Below, one piece after another: positions 63,961 to 64,000 of a DNA stretch of 64,000 nt. The notes beneath the pieces were generated by a model. It was not told the origin of the DNA. It ran no database searches and saw only the letters and a program-made list of their open reading frames with translations. The translations under genes were made by a program, and so were the position numbers. Position 1 is the stretch's first letter. Every line of letters starts with the position of its first letter. Source of the DNA: Paenibacillus sp. FSL H7-0357 (GTDB taxonomy: Bacteria; Bacillota; Bacilli; Paenibacillales; Paenibacillaceae); contig NZ_CP009241.1 in the NCBI RefSeq assembly GCF_000758525.1, forward strand, positions 5,208,001 through 5,272,000, written 5' to 3'.

Positions 63961-64000
63961 AGACCAGCAGAATTCAAGTTGAGGCATCGCCTCTTTAGCA

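Overview
The window looks like a chromosomal segment of a spore-forming, low-to-mid GC Firmicute of the Paenibacillus type. The evidence is sporulation and germination genes (spoVAA/AB/AF, ypeB, prsW, dacB-spmA-spmB, ytfJ), a very large SLH-anchored glycosidase, an LPXTG protein, YesM/YesN-type sensing, T-box and FMN leader RNAs, and a core gene order close to the Bacillus rib-scp-dacB-spm-rluB-res block.

Layout. 1-9.4 kb: cmk, a PilZ protein, ypeB, a previously untracked 48-codon zinc-ribbon gene, prsW and a MecA-type adaptor (all minus), then a lipoprotein deacetylase, a CPBP protease/basic membrane protein/phosphoesterase operon, and an unknown membrane-anchored protein. 9.5-11.6 kb: serA behind a T-box leader with a serine AGC specifier. 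11.7-19.4 kb: accessory region with an SDR gene and divergent WYL regulator separated by a structured repeat, then a solute-binding protein divergent from a YesM-type kinase and AraC-type response regulator, then a second structured repeat and an IS1182-type transposase remnant. 19.4-26.1 kb: one 2215-residue surface enzyme with GH3, CBM6, GH30, more carbohydrate modules and three SLH motifs, with a candidate cre site upstream. 26.3-30.8 kb: a chemoreceptor without an outer domain, a STAS-sized unknown protein plus a double acetyltransferase, and a glpK broken by two frameshifts.

30.9-49.6 kb is a conserved housekeeping and sporulation block, all minus strand except one inserted gene. In transcription order it runs mscL; FMN riboswitch-ribD-ribE-ribBA-ribH; scpA-scpB; ytfI-ytfJ; dacB-spmA-spmB; amidase-like gene-rluB; resA-resB-resC-resD-resE. 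A secreted erythromycin-esterase-like gene is inserted on the opposite strand between spmB and rluB. 49.8-57.4 kb is surface-related: an AlgI-type O-acyltransferase, an AlgJ/X-like partner with a copper-amine-oxidase-N tail, a large LPQTG protein and a YwaF-type membrane protein. 57.6-64 kb carries ppiB, lysA and a shortened spoVA operon (AA, AB, AF), whose AF protein has a ~515-residue low-complexity N-terminal extension.

The best candidates for something undescribed are the GH3-GH30 SLH enzyme beside a permease-less binding-protein/two-component cluster, the extended SpoVAF in a spoVA operon lacking C, D and E, and the family of hairpin-rich intergenic repeats. All names come from motif recognition and synteny; no database search was run.
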